Assembly: GCF_025506335.1 (NCBI RefSeq)
Contig: NZ_JANZYO010000003.1
Location: forward strand, 124,001 to 188,000
From: Mumia quercus
Lineage (GTDB): Bacteria; Actinomycetota; Actinomycetes; Propionibacteriales; Nocardioidaceae
DNA length: 64,000 nt
Reading direction: 5' to 3'
Part shown: positions 18,804 to 26,779 of the stretch, piece by piece
How positions within the stretch are numbered: the first letter of the stretch is position 1
How the letters are laid out: each line of letters starts with the position of its first letter
The notes under the pieces: model-generated
The model's database searches: none
Told to the model about the DNA's origin: nothing
Seen by the model: only the letters and a program-made list of their open reading frames with translations
Program-made: the position numbers and the translations under genes

Positions 18804-19666
18804 GCGCGCCGGTCGTCGCGACGACGCGCGCTGCCCTCGACGACGCCCTCTCCGCCGCCCGCCGTGACGGGAAGACGGTGGCTCTCGTCCCGACGATGGG
18901 GGCGCTGCACGCGGGGCACCTCAGCCTCGTCTCGTACGCACGCGAGCGCGCCGACCTCGTCGTGGTCTCGATCTTCGTCAACCCGACGCAGTTCGGCGCA
19001 GGTGAGGACCTGGCCCGCTATCCGCGGACGTTCGAGCGCGACCTCGCCGGGCTGACGACCGCGGGAGCCGCCGTCGTCTTCCACCCGGAGGTCGAGGAGA
19101 TGTACCCCGACGGGCCCGACGCGAGCGGGGTGACGGTCGACCCGGGTCCGCTCGGCGCCGAGCTCGAGGGCGCGGTCCGGCCCACGCACTTCCGCGGGGT
19201 GCTGACCGTGGTGGCGAAGCTCTTGGGACTGGTGCGGCCCGACGTCGCCGTGTTCGGTGAGAAGGACTACCAGCAGCTGGTGCTGATCAGCCAGATGGTG
19301 CGCTCCCTCTGCCTGCCGGTCACCGTGGTGGGCTGCCCGACCGTGCGCGAGGAGGACGGGCTCGCGATGTCGTCCCGCAACCGCTACCTCGACCCTGAGC
19401 AGCGCGCGCTCGCCGTGACCCTGTCCAAGGCGCTGACGGCAGGCCGCGACGCTGCGGTGCGCGGCGAAGATGCCGCGCTGGCGGCCGCGGCGAAGGTCCT
19501 CGACGCCGAGAGTGCCGTCGCGGTCGACTACCTGGCGCTGCGATCGCCCGACCTCAGCCCGCCCGTCTCAGGCCGCGAAGTGCGGCTGCTGGTCGCCGCC
19601 CGGATCGGGCAGACCCGCCTCATCGACAACGTCGCCGTCACCCTCGGGTCGCAGGAGGACCGCTGA
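18800..19666 (+). CDS. panC: Pantothenate synthetase (pantoate-beta-alanine ligase)
   Basis: The protein has 288 residues. GTG 18800 overlaps the DUF2520 stop by 4 bp; the upstream in-frame start at 18749 lies inside that gene. The adenylate-forming nucleotidyltransferase signature [10 protein letters not shown] is at residues 31-40, [10 protein letters not shown] near 151 and [11 protein letters not shown] near 190. It joins pantoate and beta-alanine with ATP to give pantothenate in the cytoplasm. The product of panD, immediately downstream with a 1-bp stop-start overlap, supplies beta-alanine, so both final precursors are produced from one mRNA. Confidence 0.97.
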   Translation: MSAPVVATTRAALDDALSAARRDGKTVALVPTMGALHAGHLSLVSYARERADLVVVSIFVNPTQFGAGEDLARYPRTFERDLAGLTTAGAAVVFHPEVEEMYPDGPDASGVTVDPGPLGAELEGAVRPTHFRGVLTVVAKLLGLVRPDVAVFGEKDYQQLVLISQMVRSLCLPVTVVGCPTVREEDGLAMSSRNRYLDPEQRALAVTLSKALTAGRDAAVRGEDAALAAAAKVLDAESAVAVDYLALRSPDLSPPVSGREVRLLVAARIGQTRLIDNVAVTLGSQEDR

Positions 19667-20091
19667 TGCTCCGCACGATGATGAAGTCCAAGATCCACCG
19701 CGCGACCGTGACGCAGGCCGACCTGCACTACGTCGGCTCGGTCACCGTCGACGCCGACCTCCTCGACGCCGCCGACATCCTCCCCGGGGAGCTCGTGCAC
19801 ATCGTCGACATCGACAACGGGGCGCGGCTCGAGACGTACACGATCGCGGGAGAACGGGGCTCGGGCGTTCTCGGCATCAACGGTGCCGCCGCGCGCCTCG
19901 TGCACCCGGGCGACCTCGTGATCCTCATCGCGTACGCCCAGATGGACGACGCGGAGGCCCGCGCCCTGGAGCCGCGGGTCGTCTTCGTCGACCGCGAGAA
20001 CCAGATCGTCGCCACCGGGTCGGACGCTGCCGCGCCTGTCCCCGGGTCGGGCGACGTCCGTGGCGACGTGACGGCAGCCGCAGCGGACTGA
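19666..20091 (+). CDS. panD: Aspartate 1-decarboxylase proenzyme
   Basis: The protein has 141 residues. ATG 19666 overlaps the panC stop (TGATG). The sequence around the self-cleavage site is YVGSVTVD, with Gly24-Ser25, the position at which PanD cuts itself to make the pyruvoyl cofactor. NGAAARL near residue 71 is another conserved block. It forms beta-alanine from aspartate for PanC. The C-terminal tail after about residue 120 (Ala/Gly-rich) is longer than in E. coli PanD, as in other actinobacteria. Confidence 0.97.
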   Translation: MLRTMMKSKIHRATVTQADLHYVGSVTVDADLLDAADILPGELVHIVDIDNGARLETYTIAGERGSGVLGINGAAARLVHPGDLVILIAYAQMDDAEARALEPRVVFVDRENQIVATGSDAAAPVPGSGDVRGDVTAAAAD

Positions 20092-20117
20092 GAGGGCGAT
20101 TGCGCCATGATGGAGCG

Positions 20118-20885
20118 GTGAGCCTGCTCTGTCTCGACGTCCGCAACAGCCAGACCGTGGTCGGTGTGTTCGACGGGTCGCGGCTGGTGGCGAGCTGGCG
20201 GGTCGCCTCGGTCGACACCCGTACGGCGGACGAGTGGCACCTCATGATCCGTGGGCTCCTCGCCGAGCGGGACATCGCCGGTGTCGACGCGGTCGCCCTG
20301 TCCTGCACGGTCCCGGCGATCCTGCACGAGATGCGGACGCTCCTGGGACGCCACTACGACGACTGCACCGTCTCGATCGTGGAGCCCGGCACCCGTACGG
20401 GAGTCTCGATCCTCATGGACAACCCCCGCGAGGTCGGGGCGGACAGGATCGTCAACGCCGTGGCGGCTGGAGAGCTGTACGGCGGCCCGTGCATCGTCGT
20501 CGACCTGGGCACCGCGACGACGTTCGACGTCATCGACGAGCGGGGCCGCTACGTCGGCGGCTCGATCGCGGCGGGCGTCGGGATCTCTCTCGACGCGCTG
20601 GCGCGTCGCGGGGCCCAGCTCCGCTCCGTCGAGCTCACCCGTCCGCGTGGGGTGATCGCCAAGAACACGGTCGAGGCGATCCAGTCGGGCATGGTGTTCG
20701 GCTTCGCCGGCCTCGTCGACGGGATCGTGACGCGGATGGCCCGTGCGCTCGACCGTGACGACGTGACGGTCGTCGCGACCGGCAGCCACGCCGACGTCGT
20801 CTTGGGGGAGTGCACGACGATCACCCACCACGAGCCCGACCTCACCCTGATCGGCCTGCGCATCGTGGCCGCACGCAACGCCTAG
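20118..20885 (+). CDS. coaX: Type III pantothenate kinase
   Basis: The protein has 255 residues. GTG 20118 gives the family-typical start VSLLCLDVRNSQTVVGVF, with the ATP-binding D-x-x-N-S block. CATGAT ends 6 nt upstream, so translation may be leaderless. Other motifs are NPREVGADRIVN near residue 102, VVDLGTATTFDV near 127 and GGSIAAGVGIS near 149. It phosphorylates pantothenate, the first committed step of CoA synthesis, and follows the pantothenate genes as in mycobacteria (Rv3600c). Type III enzymes need a monovalent cation and are not feedback-inhibited by CoA. Confidence 0.96.
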   Translation: MSLLCLDVRNSQTVVGVFDGSRLVASWRVASVDTRTADEWHLMIRGLLAERDIAGVDAVALSCTVPAILHEMRTLLGRHYDDCTVSIVEPGTRTGVSILMDNPREVGADRIVNAVAAGELYGGPCIVVDLGTATTFDVIDERGRYVGGSIAAGVGISLDALARRGAQLRSVELTRPRGVIAKNTVEAIQSGMVFGFAGLVDGIVTRMARALDRDDVTVVATGSHADVVLGECTTITHHEPDLTLIGLRIVAARNA

Positions 20886-20903
20886 CCGCGAAGGCGCGCC
20901 GTC

Positions 20904-20909
20904 TACCCT
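20904..20909 (+). promoter_or_regulatory. Candidate -10 hexamer TACCCT for leaderless lysS
   Basis: TACCCT ends 7 nt before ATG 20917 in the 31-bp gap after coaX, with no ribosome binding site. Confidence 0.5.
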
Positions 20910-20916
20910 TGGACGC

Positions 20917-22422
20917 ATGACCGACGCCCTTTCCGCCGTGCCCGCCGACGACCTCCCGGAGCAGATGCGCGTCCGGCGCGAGAAGCGTCAGCGGATGCTC
21001 GACAAGGGTGTCTCCCCGTACCCGCTCACCGTCCCGTACACCCACACGATCCGTGAGATCGTCGCCGCGCACGACGCCGAGGTGCTCGGCCCGGACGCCC
21101 ACACCGGTGAGACCGTCGCGACCGCGGGACGCGTGATCTTCCTCCGCAACACCGGCAAGCTGTGCTTCGTCCGGCTGCGCGAGGGCGACGGCTCGGAGAT
21201 CCAGGCGATGCTCTCGCTCGCCGAGGTGGGGGAGGAGTCGCTCGCCGACTTCAAGGGACTCGTCGACATCGGCGACCACCTCGCCGTCGAGGGTGAGGTC
21301 GTGACCAGCCGTCGCGGTGAGCTGTCCATCCAGGTGCGCTCGTGGCAGGTCGCCGCGAAGACTCTGCGACCGCTCCCCAACGAGCACAACCCGCTGTCCG
21401 AGGAGCTGCGGGCGACGATGCGCTACGTGGATCTCGTCGTGCGGCCCGAGGCGCGCGAGGTCGTCCGTGCAAAGGCGAAGATTCTGCAGTCGCTGCGTCG
21501 CACGCTCGATTCGCGCGGATTCATCGAGGTCGAGACGCCGGTTCTGCAGTTCACCAACGGCGGCGCGGCAGCCCGTCCATTTGCGACCCACATGAATGCA
21601 TTCGACCAGGAGATGCTTCTGCGCATCGCGCTCGAGCTTCATCTCAAGCGCGCGCTGGTCGGTGGTGTCGACCGCGTCTACGAGATCGCCAAGACCTTCC
21701 GTAACGAAGGCGTCGACAACACGCACAATGTCGAGTTCGCGATGCTCGAGGCTTATCAGGCGTACGGCGACTACCACACCATGGCCGACCTGCTCCGCGA
21801 CCTGGTCCGCGACGCCGCCCGTGCGGTCGGCCGCACGGTCGTCACCGGACGGGACGGGAGCGAGATCGACCTGGAGGCCGAGTGGCGGTGGGCGAGCATC
21901 CACGAGCTCGTCTCCGAGGCCGTGGGTGCGGAGGTCACGCTCGAGACCGACGAGGAGACGCTGCGCAAGATCGCGGCCGAGCACGAGGTGGCCCTGCGCG
22001 ACGGGTGGGGCGCCGGTGAGATCGTGCTCGAGCTCTTCGAGAAGCTCGTCGAGCACACGCTCATCCAGCCCACTTTCGTCGCCGACTACCCGCAGTCGGT
22101 GCGCCCGCTCGCCAAGCCGCACCGCAGCAAGCCGGGTCTGGCCGAGGCGTTCGACCTGATCATCAACGGTGTCGAGCTCGCCCCCGCCTACTCCGAGCTG
22201 AACGACCCGGTCCTCCAGCGCGAGCTGCTGACCGAGCAGGCGGCACTCGCGGCGGCAGGAGACCCCGAGGCGATGGAGGTCGACGAGGACTTCCTGCGGG
22301 CGCTGGAGTTCGGGATGCCGCCGGCCGGTGGCATGGGCCTGGGCGTCGACCGCCTGGTGATGCTTCTGATGGGCGTCGGTATTCGCGAGGCAATTCTTTT
22401 CCCGGCGTCGCGCGAGGCCTGA
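20917..22422 (+). CDS. lysS: Lysyl-tRNA synthetase, class II
   Basis: The protein has 501 residues. The N-terminal OB-fold anticodon-binding domain (about 50-150) has VATAGRVIFLRNTGKLCFVR. The class II catalytic domain follows, with motif 2 TFRNEGVDNTHNVEF near residue 265 and motif 3 GMGLGVDRLVMLLMG near 477. It charges tRNA-Lys. Position and order (coaX-lysS-lsr2) match mycobacterial Rv3600c-Rv3598c-Rv3597c. About 280 bp from 21473 to 21760 and the last 45 bp use more A/T-ending codons (ATT, GTT, TTT, AAT) than the rest of the gene. Motif 2 has NVEF where NPEF is most common. Confidence 0.96.
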   Translation: MTDALSAVPADDLPEQMRVRREKRQRMLDKGVSPYPLTVPYTHTIREIVAAHDAEVLGPDAHTGETVATAGRVIFLRNTGKLCFVRLREGDGSEIQAMLSLAEVGEESLADFKGLVDIGDHLAVEGEVVTSRRGELSIQVRSWQVAAKTLRPLPNEHNPLSEELRATMRYVDLVVRPEAREVVRAKAKILQSLRRTLDSRGFIEVETPVLQFTNGGAAARPFATHMNAFDQEMLLRIALELHLKRALVGGVDRVYEIAKTFRNEGVDNTHNVEFAMLEAYQAYGDYHTMADLLRDLVRDAARAVGRTVVTGRDGSEIDLEAEWRWASIHELVSEAVGAEVTLETDEETLRKIAAEHEVALRDGWGAGEIVLELFEKLVEHTLIQPTFVADYPQSVRPLAKPHRSKPGLAEAFDLIINGVELAPAYSELNDPVLQRELLTEQAALAAAGDPEAMEVDEDFLRALEFGMPPAGGMGLGVDRLVMLLMGVGIREAILFPASREA

Positions 22423-22425
22423 CAA

Positions 22426-22456
22426 GAATTCCCGACCCCGATATTGTCGGGAATTC
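22426..22456 (+). terminator. Perfect 11-bp inverted repeat between lysS and lsr2 (terminator or operator)
   Basis: GAATTCCCGAC (22426-22436) and GTCGGGAATTC (22446-22456) are perfect inverted arms around a 9-nt loop, starting 4 nt after the lysS stop. No T-run follows. It may end lysS transcription or act as an operator ahead of lsr2, which starts 24 bp further on. Confidence 0.65.
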
Positions 22457-22479
22457 ATGCAGGGCGTATTGTGCCTGCC

Positions 22480-22821
22480 ATGGCGCAAAAAATTCAGGTG
22501 ATCCTCGTCGACGATATCGACGGAGGAACGGCGGACGAGACCGTTTCGTTCGCGCTCGACGGCGTTTCGTACGAGATCGACCTCTCAACGAAGAATGCCA
22601 AGAAGCTGCGCGACGCATTTGCGCCGTACGTGGCTGAGGCGCGCAAGGCTCGCGGCGGCCGCCGCAAGGCGTCGACGGGCGGCGGTTCGGGTCGTCGCCG
22701 CAGCGCCGGTGCAGGCAGCGCGTCCGAGATCCGGGCGTGGGCACGCGACAACGGCTACGAGGTGTCCGAGCGCGGGCGCGTGTCGGAGGAGATCCGGTCC
22801 GCCTACGAAGCCGCACGCTGA
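22480..22821 (+). CDS. lsr2: Lsr2 family nucleoid-associated protein
   Basis: The protein has 113 residues. ATG 22480 gives the conserved start MAQKIQVILVDDIDGG; a possible start at 22444 lies in the hairpin and adds non-conserved residues. The N-terminal beta-rich dimerisation domain covers about residues 1-60, a basic Arg/Lys/Ser/Gly linker 60-80, and the C-terminal DNA-binding domain EIRAWARDNGYEVSERGRVS contains the AT-hook-like RGR. Lsr2 is the actinobacterial H-NS analogue that binds AT-rich DNA and silences acquired genes. The first 150 bp of this gene and its leader are richer in A/T than the surroundings, a possible site for self-binding. Three envelope genes separate it from clpC, its neighbour in mycobacteria. 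Confidence 0.97.
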   Translation: MAQKIQVILVDDIDGGTADETVSFALDGVSYEIDLSTKNAKKLRDAFAPYVAEARKARGGRRKASTGGGSGRRRSAGAGSASEIRAWARDNGYEVSERGRVSEEIRSAYEAAR

Positions 22822-22830
22822 GCCCGAGAC

Positions 22831-22861
22831 GCCCGGTCACGACAGGGGGCCGTGACCGGGC
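22831..22861 (+). terminator. GC-rich hairpin after lsr2, probable terminator
   Basis: GCCCGGTCACG (22831-22841) pairs perfectly with CGTGACCGGGC (22851-22861) across a 9-nt loop, 10 nt after the lsr2 stop. There is no T-run, as is common for actinobacterial terminators. Confidence 0.7.
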
Positions 22862-22864
22862 CGT

Positions 22865-22870
22865 CTATCA
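22865..22870 (+). promoter_or_regulatory. Candidate -10 TATCAT for the envelope island
   Basis: TATCAT directly follows the lsr2 terminator and lies 43 bp upstream of GTG 22914, which has CCGAGG as a possible ribosome binding site. It would start an independent transcript for the acyltransferase and GT61 genes. No clear -35 is seen. Confidence 0.4.
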
Positions 22871-22913
22871 TCGCTGAATCCTCTTCTCGTCGAGCCCCCG
22901 AGGTCAGTCGCGC

Positions 22914-25055
22914 GTGTCCACTCCCACGATCCTCGGTGGACCGACCTCGCCCGGCGTGACGAAGCCCAGCACCGGGCTCCGCGCCGACATCCAGGCTCTG
23001 CGCGCGGTCGCCGTCTCGTTGGTCCTCGTCTACCACCTGTGGCCCGGACGTCTGACCGGCGGATTCATCGGCGTCGACGTCTTCTTCGTGATCTCCGGCT
23101 ACCTGATCACGACCCACCTCCTCCGTCGGCCGCCCCGGTCGGGGCGTGACCTCGCTGAGTTCTGGGCCCGACGCGCGCGGAGGCTCCTCCCGGCCTCGCT
23201 CCTCGTCCTGGGGGTGACCCTCGTCGCGGCGCGGCTCATCGCCCCCGAGACGGTGTGGGCCAGCACCGCCACGCAGGTGCGGGCGGCGACCCTCTACGTC
23301 GTCAACTGGGTCCTCGCAGCCGACTCCGTCGACTACCTCGCCTCGGAGAACGCCCCGACGGCCGTCCAGCACTACTGGTCGCTGTCGGTCGAGGAGCAGT
23401 TCTACCTCGTGTGGCCGATCGTGATCCTCCTGCTGATCGTCCTCGCACGAGGTCTCCGGCTCCCGCGCAACGCGGTGCTGCTCGCGGGGTTGGGGCTCGG
23501 GGTGGCTGCCTCGTTCGTCTACTCGGTCCACCTGACCGCGACCGAGCCGGCGCGGGCGTACTTCGTCACGCCGACGAGGATGTGGGAGCTCGGGGCCGGG
23601 GCGCTGCTCGCCGTGCTCGTGGCGATGCTCGCGACCCGGGACCGGCGTGAGGACGGCGCGGCGTTCTCGGTGCCGGTCGGCGTTCGTGCGGTGCTCGCGT
23701 GGGCCGGCCTGGCAGCGGTCCTCTGGGCCGCGATCTCCTACGACGGCTCCACGCCGTTCCCGGGATGGCAGGCGGCTCTTCCCGTGCTCGGCACCGTGGC
23801 GGTCATCGCGGCCCGCGCACCTCGTGGCCGGCTCTCACCTGCCGGCCCGATGGCGGCGCGGCCCGTGCAGTGGCTGGGCGACGTGTCGTACTCGGTCTAC
23901 CTCTGGCACTGGCCGCTGGTCGTCCTCGTGCCGTACGCCAGCGGGGGAGAGCTGGGCCTCTTGGACAAGGCGGCCGTCCTCGTCGCCAGCCTCGTGCTCG
24001 CCGCGTGGACGAAGAGGTTCGTCGAGGACCCCTTCCGGCGGACCTCGTGGGCGCGCGCGCTCTGGCCGACCTATCTGGCGTCGGCCGCGGGGATGGCGGT
24101 CGTCGTCGCCCTCGCCACTGCCCAGCTCGCCGAGGTCGACCATCGCGAAGGCGTCTCCCGCGAAGCCCGGGAACGCGCGCTGGCCGAGGGGGCCCCGTGC
24201 TTCGGTGCGGCGGCCCTCACCGATCCGACGTGCGAGGTCGCCACCCGTTCAGGTCCGATCGTTCCCACACCTGCCGATGCGCCGAACGACAAGGCGAACG
24301 CGTACGCGTCGGTGTCCGGCGGGAAGGAGTGCTTCGCCAACCTCCCGGACTACGAGGTGATCCGCTGCGAGTTCGGCTCGCCGGACCCGCGGCGGACGAT
24401 CGCGCTGGTCGGCAACTCCCACGCAGGCCAGTGGCTGCCCGCGCTCGAACGCATCGCCGAGAAGCGGGAGTGGCGGATCGTCACCTTCCTCGCCTCGCGG
24501 TGCGCGCTCACGAACACCCGTCTGCACTTCGACACCGAGGCGCAGTCGCAGGCGTGCTTCGACTGGGGTGACGAGGTCGCCCGGCGTGCTTCGTCGGAGG
24601 AGTTCGACGCCGTGGTGATGAGCAACATGATGGCCGCCTCCGCCGAGGGGCGCTCGCGCGAGGACAGTGTCGGCCCCTACGCCGACGGCTACTCCCGCGT
24701 GCTCAAGCGCCTGACGCGCGCCGGTGCTCGCGTCGCGGTGGTCCGCGACAACCCCGCCCTCGGCTACGCGGTCCCGGAGTGCCTCGCCACCGAGAGCGAC
24801 TACCGCCGGTGCGGACGCTCGAGGGAGGCGGCCGAGCGCCCCGACCCCACCGTCGAGGCGCTCACGCGGATCCCGCGCCGAAGGGTCGCGCTGATCGACA
24901 TGGCAGACCAGATCTGCCGCGAGCGGCGCTGTCCCGCGGTGGTCGGAGGCGTCACCGTCTACTTCGACGCCAGCCACCTGACCGCCACGTACGTGGCCAC
25001 GACGACCGACGCGTTCGACCAGAGGCTTCGCCGGGCCTTCGCTCGCTGGTGGTGA
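22914..25055 (+). CDS. Acyltransferase-3 membrane protein with C-terminal SGNH domain, paralogue of the 3063 gene
   Basis: The protein has 713 residues. The start is GTG 22914, preceded by CCGAGG. It aligns end to end by eye with the 3063-5198 product: R-X10-H motif in QALRAVAVSLVLVYHLWPG, FFVISGYLITTHLLRRP, WSLSVEEQFYLVWP, then the SGNH domain with VGNSHAGQW near residue 498 and FDASHLTATY near 683. Both carry CPAVVGGVTVY and CPAAVGGVTVY ahead of the late His. It is a membrane O-acyltransferase for a surface glycan; the acceptor is unknown. Its place between lsr2 and clpC and its paralogy to the glycopolymer locus suggest duplication or transfer of envelope genes into this block. Confidence 0.93.
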   Translation: MSTPTILGGPTSPGVTKPSTGLRADIQALRAVAVSLVLVYHLWPGRLTGGFIGVDVFFVISGYLITTHLLRRPPRSGRDLAEFWARRARRLLPASLLVLGVTLVAARLIAPETVWASTATQVRAATLYVVNWVLAADSVDYLASENAPTAVQHYWSLSVEEQFYLVWPIVILLLIVLARGLRLPRNAVLLAGLGLGVAASFVYSVHLTATEPARAYFVTPTRMWELGAGALLAVLVAMLATRDRREDGAAFSVPVGVRAVLAWAGLAAVLWAAISYDGSTPFPGWQAALPVLGTVAVIAARAPRGRLSPAGPMAARPVQWLGDVSYSVYLWHWPLVVLVPYASGGELGLLDKAAVLVASLVLAAWTKRFVEDPFRRTSWARALWPTYLASAAGMAVVVALATAQLAEVDHREGVSREARERALAEGAPCFGAAALTDPTCEVATRSGPIVPTPADAPNDKANAYASVSGGKECFANLPDYEVIRCEFGSPDPRRTIALVGNSHAGQWLPALERIAEKREWRIVTFLASRCALTNTRLHFDTEAQSQACFDWGDEVARRASSEEFDAVVMSNMMAASAEGRSREDSVGPYADGYSRVLKRLTRAGARVAVVRDNPALGYAVPECLATESDYRRCGRSREAAERPDPTVEALTRIPRRRVALIDMADQICRERRCPAVVGGVTVYFDASHLTATYVATTTDAFDQRLRRAFARWW

Positions 25056-25093
25056 GCCCCGGGACCTGCTCACCCACCTGGTTCAATGTCCCC

Positions 25094-26767
25094 ATGATCA
25101 ATGCGCTCCGTCGGCTCCAGCGGTCGCGCGCGAAAATCCCGGCCGCCGCGGCGCGGCGACCGTTCGCGGACGAGTTCCGCGAGGTGCGCCGGGCCCTCGA
25201 AGAGCGCCCCCGACAGCAGATCCTCGTCTGCGGCGGTGACGACGCCGAGGTCTTGGCCGACCTCTTCCGCGCACGCTGGCCGAAGCGGGGCGTCGTCGTG
25301 ACGCCGGGCGGCACGCAGAGCCTTGCCGAGCACACGCGGCTGACCGCAGCCGGCCCGTTCGCCGTCGTCGTCGATCTCTCGTCGCCGGCCGAGCAGCCGA
25401 CGACCTTTCTGCGCACCTTCCCGCTGCTGCGGCGCGACGCGACGTACGTGGCCTCCGTCCCGGAGGACGCCGGCACGGAGGGCCTGCCGTCGCTGCTCGC
25501 GCAGCTCGAGGCCGTGCGCGATGGTGCGGAGGAGGAGACCGCGGGCGCACCGCGGGGCCTCGCTGCCGCCGTCAGCGGGTGGGAGCGGCGTGACGGGCTC
25601 GTCGTCGCGACGACCGGCCGCAGGTTCCGCTCCAAGATCCGCGAGAGCCAGGTCGGGAACCTTCTCGCGTCGAGGCCGGACCTCGGCCGGGTCGTCGCCG
25701 AGCTCCCCGCGACGACGCTCGTGTCGCGGTGCGAGTACCACGACAACGCGTCGACGCCCGACCCTCGCATCCGGCCGGAGTACGCCGTCCCGATCCACCA
25801 GCTGCGCACGTACCACCGGCCGACCTGCCGCCGCGGCCAGATCGTGGAGAGCCACGGTGTTCTCCTCCCCGACACCTACCGTCACTTCCCGGCCACCCGG
25901 ACGACGAACACCTACGTCGACGAGGTCCTCCCTGACTTCGCCACGCCGAAGCGGCTCGGGGGCACCCCGGTCGATCTTCCCGGTGCGTACTTCTACCTCG
26001 ACTCGGAGTGGCCCGGTCACTACGGCCACCTGATGACCGAGCAGATCTCGCGGCTGTGGGCGTACGACCGCGCGAGGGAGCTCGAGCCCGACCTCAAGGT
26101 CCTGCTGACGCTGCAGCGGGGCCGAAAGCCGCAGGAGCTGCTGCCCTTCGAGGTCGACATCCTCGGGGCGATGGGGATCGAGCCGCGAGACGTCCACGTC
26201 TTCGATGCGCCCGTACGCCCCGAACGCCTCTACGCCGCGACCCCGATGCTGTCGGGCTCGTACTACGTCAACCCGGCGATCACCGAGGTGTGGGACCGGA
26301 TCGGTCGCGGGCTCCTCGAGCACGCCGAGGAGCGTGAGCGTCCTCGCCGGATCTTCTGCTCGCGTCGGCCGACGCTCAAGCGGTCGTGCCGCAACGCCGA
26401 CGAGGTCGAGCGGCTGTTCGCCGAGTACGGCTTCGAGGTGATCTTCCCCGAGGAGCACTCCGTCCCCGAGCAGACCGCGCTCTTCCGTGCCGCCGACGTC
26501 GTCGCAGGGTTCGCGGGGAGCGCGCTGTTCACCCTCGCCTTCTGCGACGAGCCGAAGAAGGGCATCATCATCTCGCCCGAGGCCTACACGGCTCGCAACG
26601 AGTTCTTCATCGCCGCGGCGCGGGGCCACTCCCTCGACGTCATCTGGAGCCGCTCCGAGATCGAGCACCCCGACGGGGGTTGGTCGGCGGCGGCGTTCGG
26701 GTCGGGCTTCACCTTCGACCTGGACGCCGAGGGCGCGGACCTGCGGAAGGTGCTCGACGCGCTGTGA
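25094..26767 (+). CDS. Glycosyltransferase family 61 protein (DUF563)
   Basis: The protein has 557 residues. ATG 25094 (MINALRRLQRSRAKIPAA) is 38 bp after the acyltransferase stop; the frame is open further upstream but overlaps that gene. Residues 1-290 have no motif I recognise. The C-terminal domain has GTPVDLPGAYFYLDSEWPGH near residue 295, IFCSRRPTLKRSCRNADEVE near 420, GFEVIFPEEHSVPEQTALFR near 445 and VAGFAGSALFTLAF near 475, the GT61 hallmark blocks. GT61 enzymes act on varied acceptors, including bacterial capsule and wall glycans. It is cytoplasmic or peripheral, with no signal peptide. It is probably co-transcribed with the acyltransferase. Confidence 0.85.
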   Translation: MINALRRLQRSRAKIPAAAARRPFADEFREVRRALEERPRQQILVCGGDDAEVLADLFRARWPKRGVVVTPGGTQSLAEHTRLTAAGPFAVVVDLSSPAEQPTTFLRTFPLLRRDATYVASVPEDAGTEGLPSLLAQLEAVRDGAEEETAGAPRGLAAAVSGWERRDGLVVATTGRRFRSKIRESQVGNLLASRPDLGRVVAELPATTLVSRCEYHDNASTPDPRIRPEYAVPIHQLRTYHRPTCRRGQIVESHGVLLPDTYRHFPATRTTNTYVDEVLPDFATPKRLGGTPVDLPGAYFYLDSEWPGHYGHLMTEQISRLWAYDRARELEPDLKVLLTLQRGRKPQELLPFEVDILGAMGIEPRDVHVFDAPVRPERLYAATPMLSGSYYVNPAITEVWDRIGRGLLEHAEERERPRRIFCSRRPTLKRSCRNADEVERLFAEYGFEVIFPEEHSVPEQTALFRAADVVAGFAGSALFTLAFCDEPKKGIIISPEAYTARNEFFIAAARGHSLDVIWSRSEIEHPDGGWSAAAFGSGFTFDLDAEGADLRKVLDAL

Positions 26768-26779
26768 GCGCGCGGGCGC

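Noticed and set aside
22426-22456. Classical Rho-independent terminator
   Set aside because: The stem is good but no T-run follows, so only a tentative terminator-or-operator call is kept.
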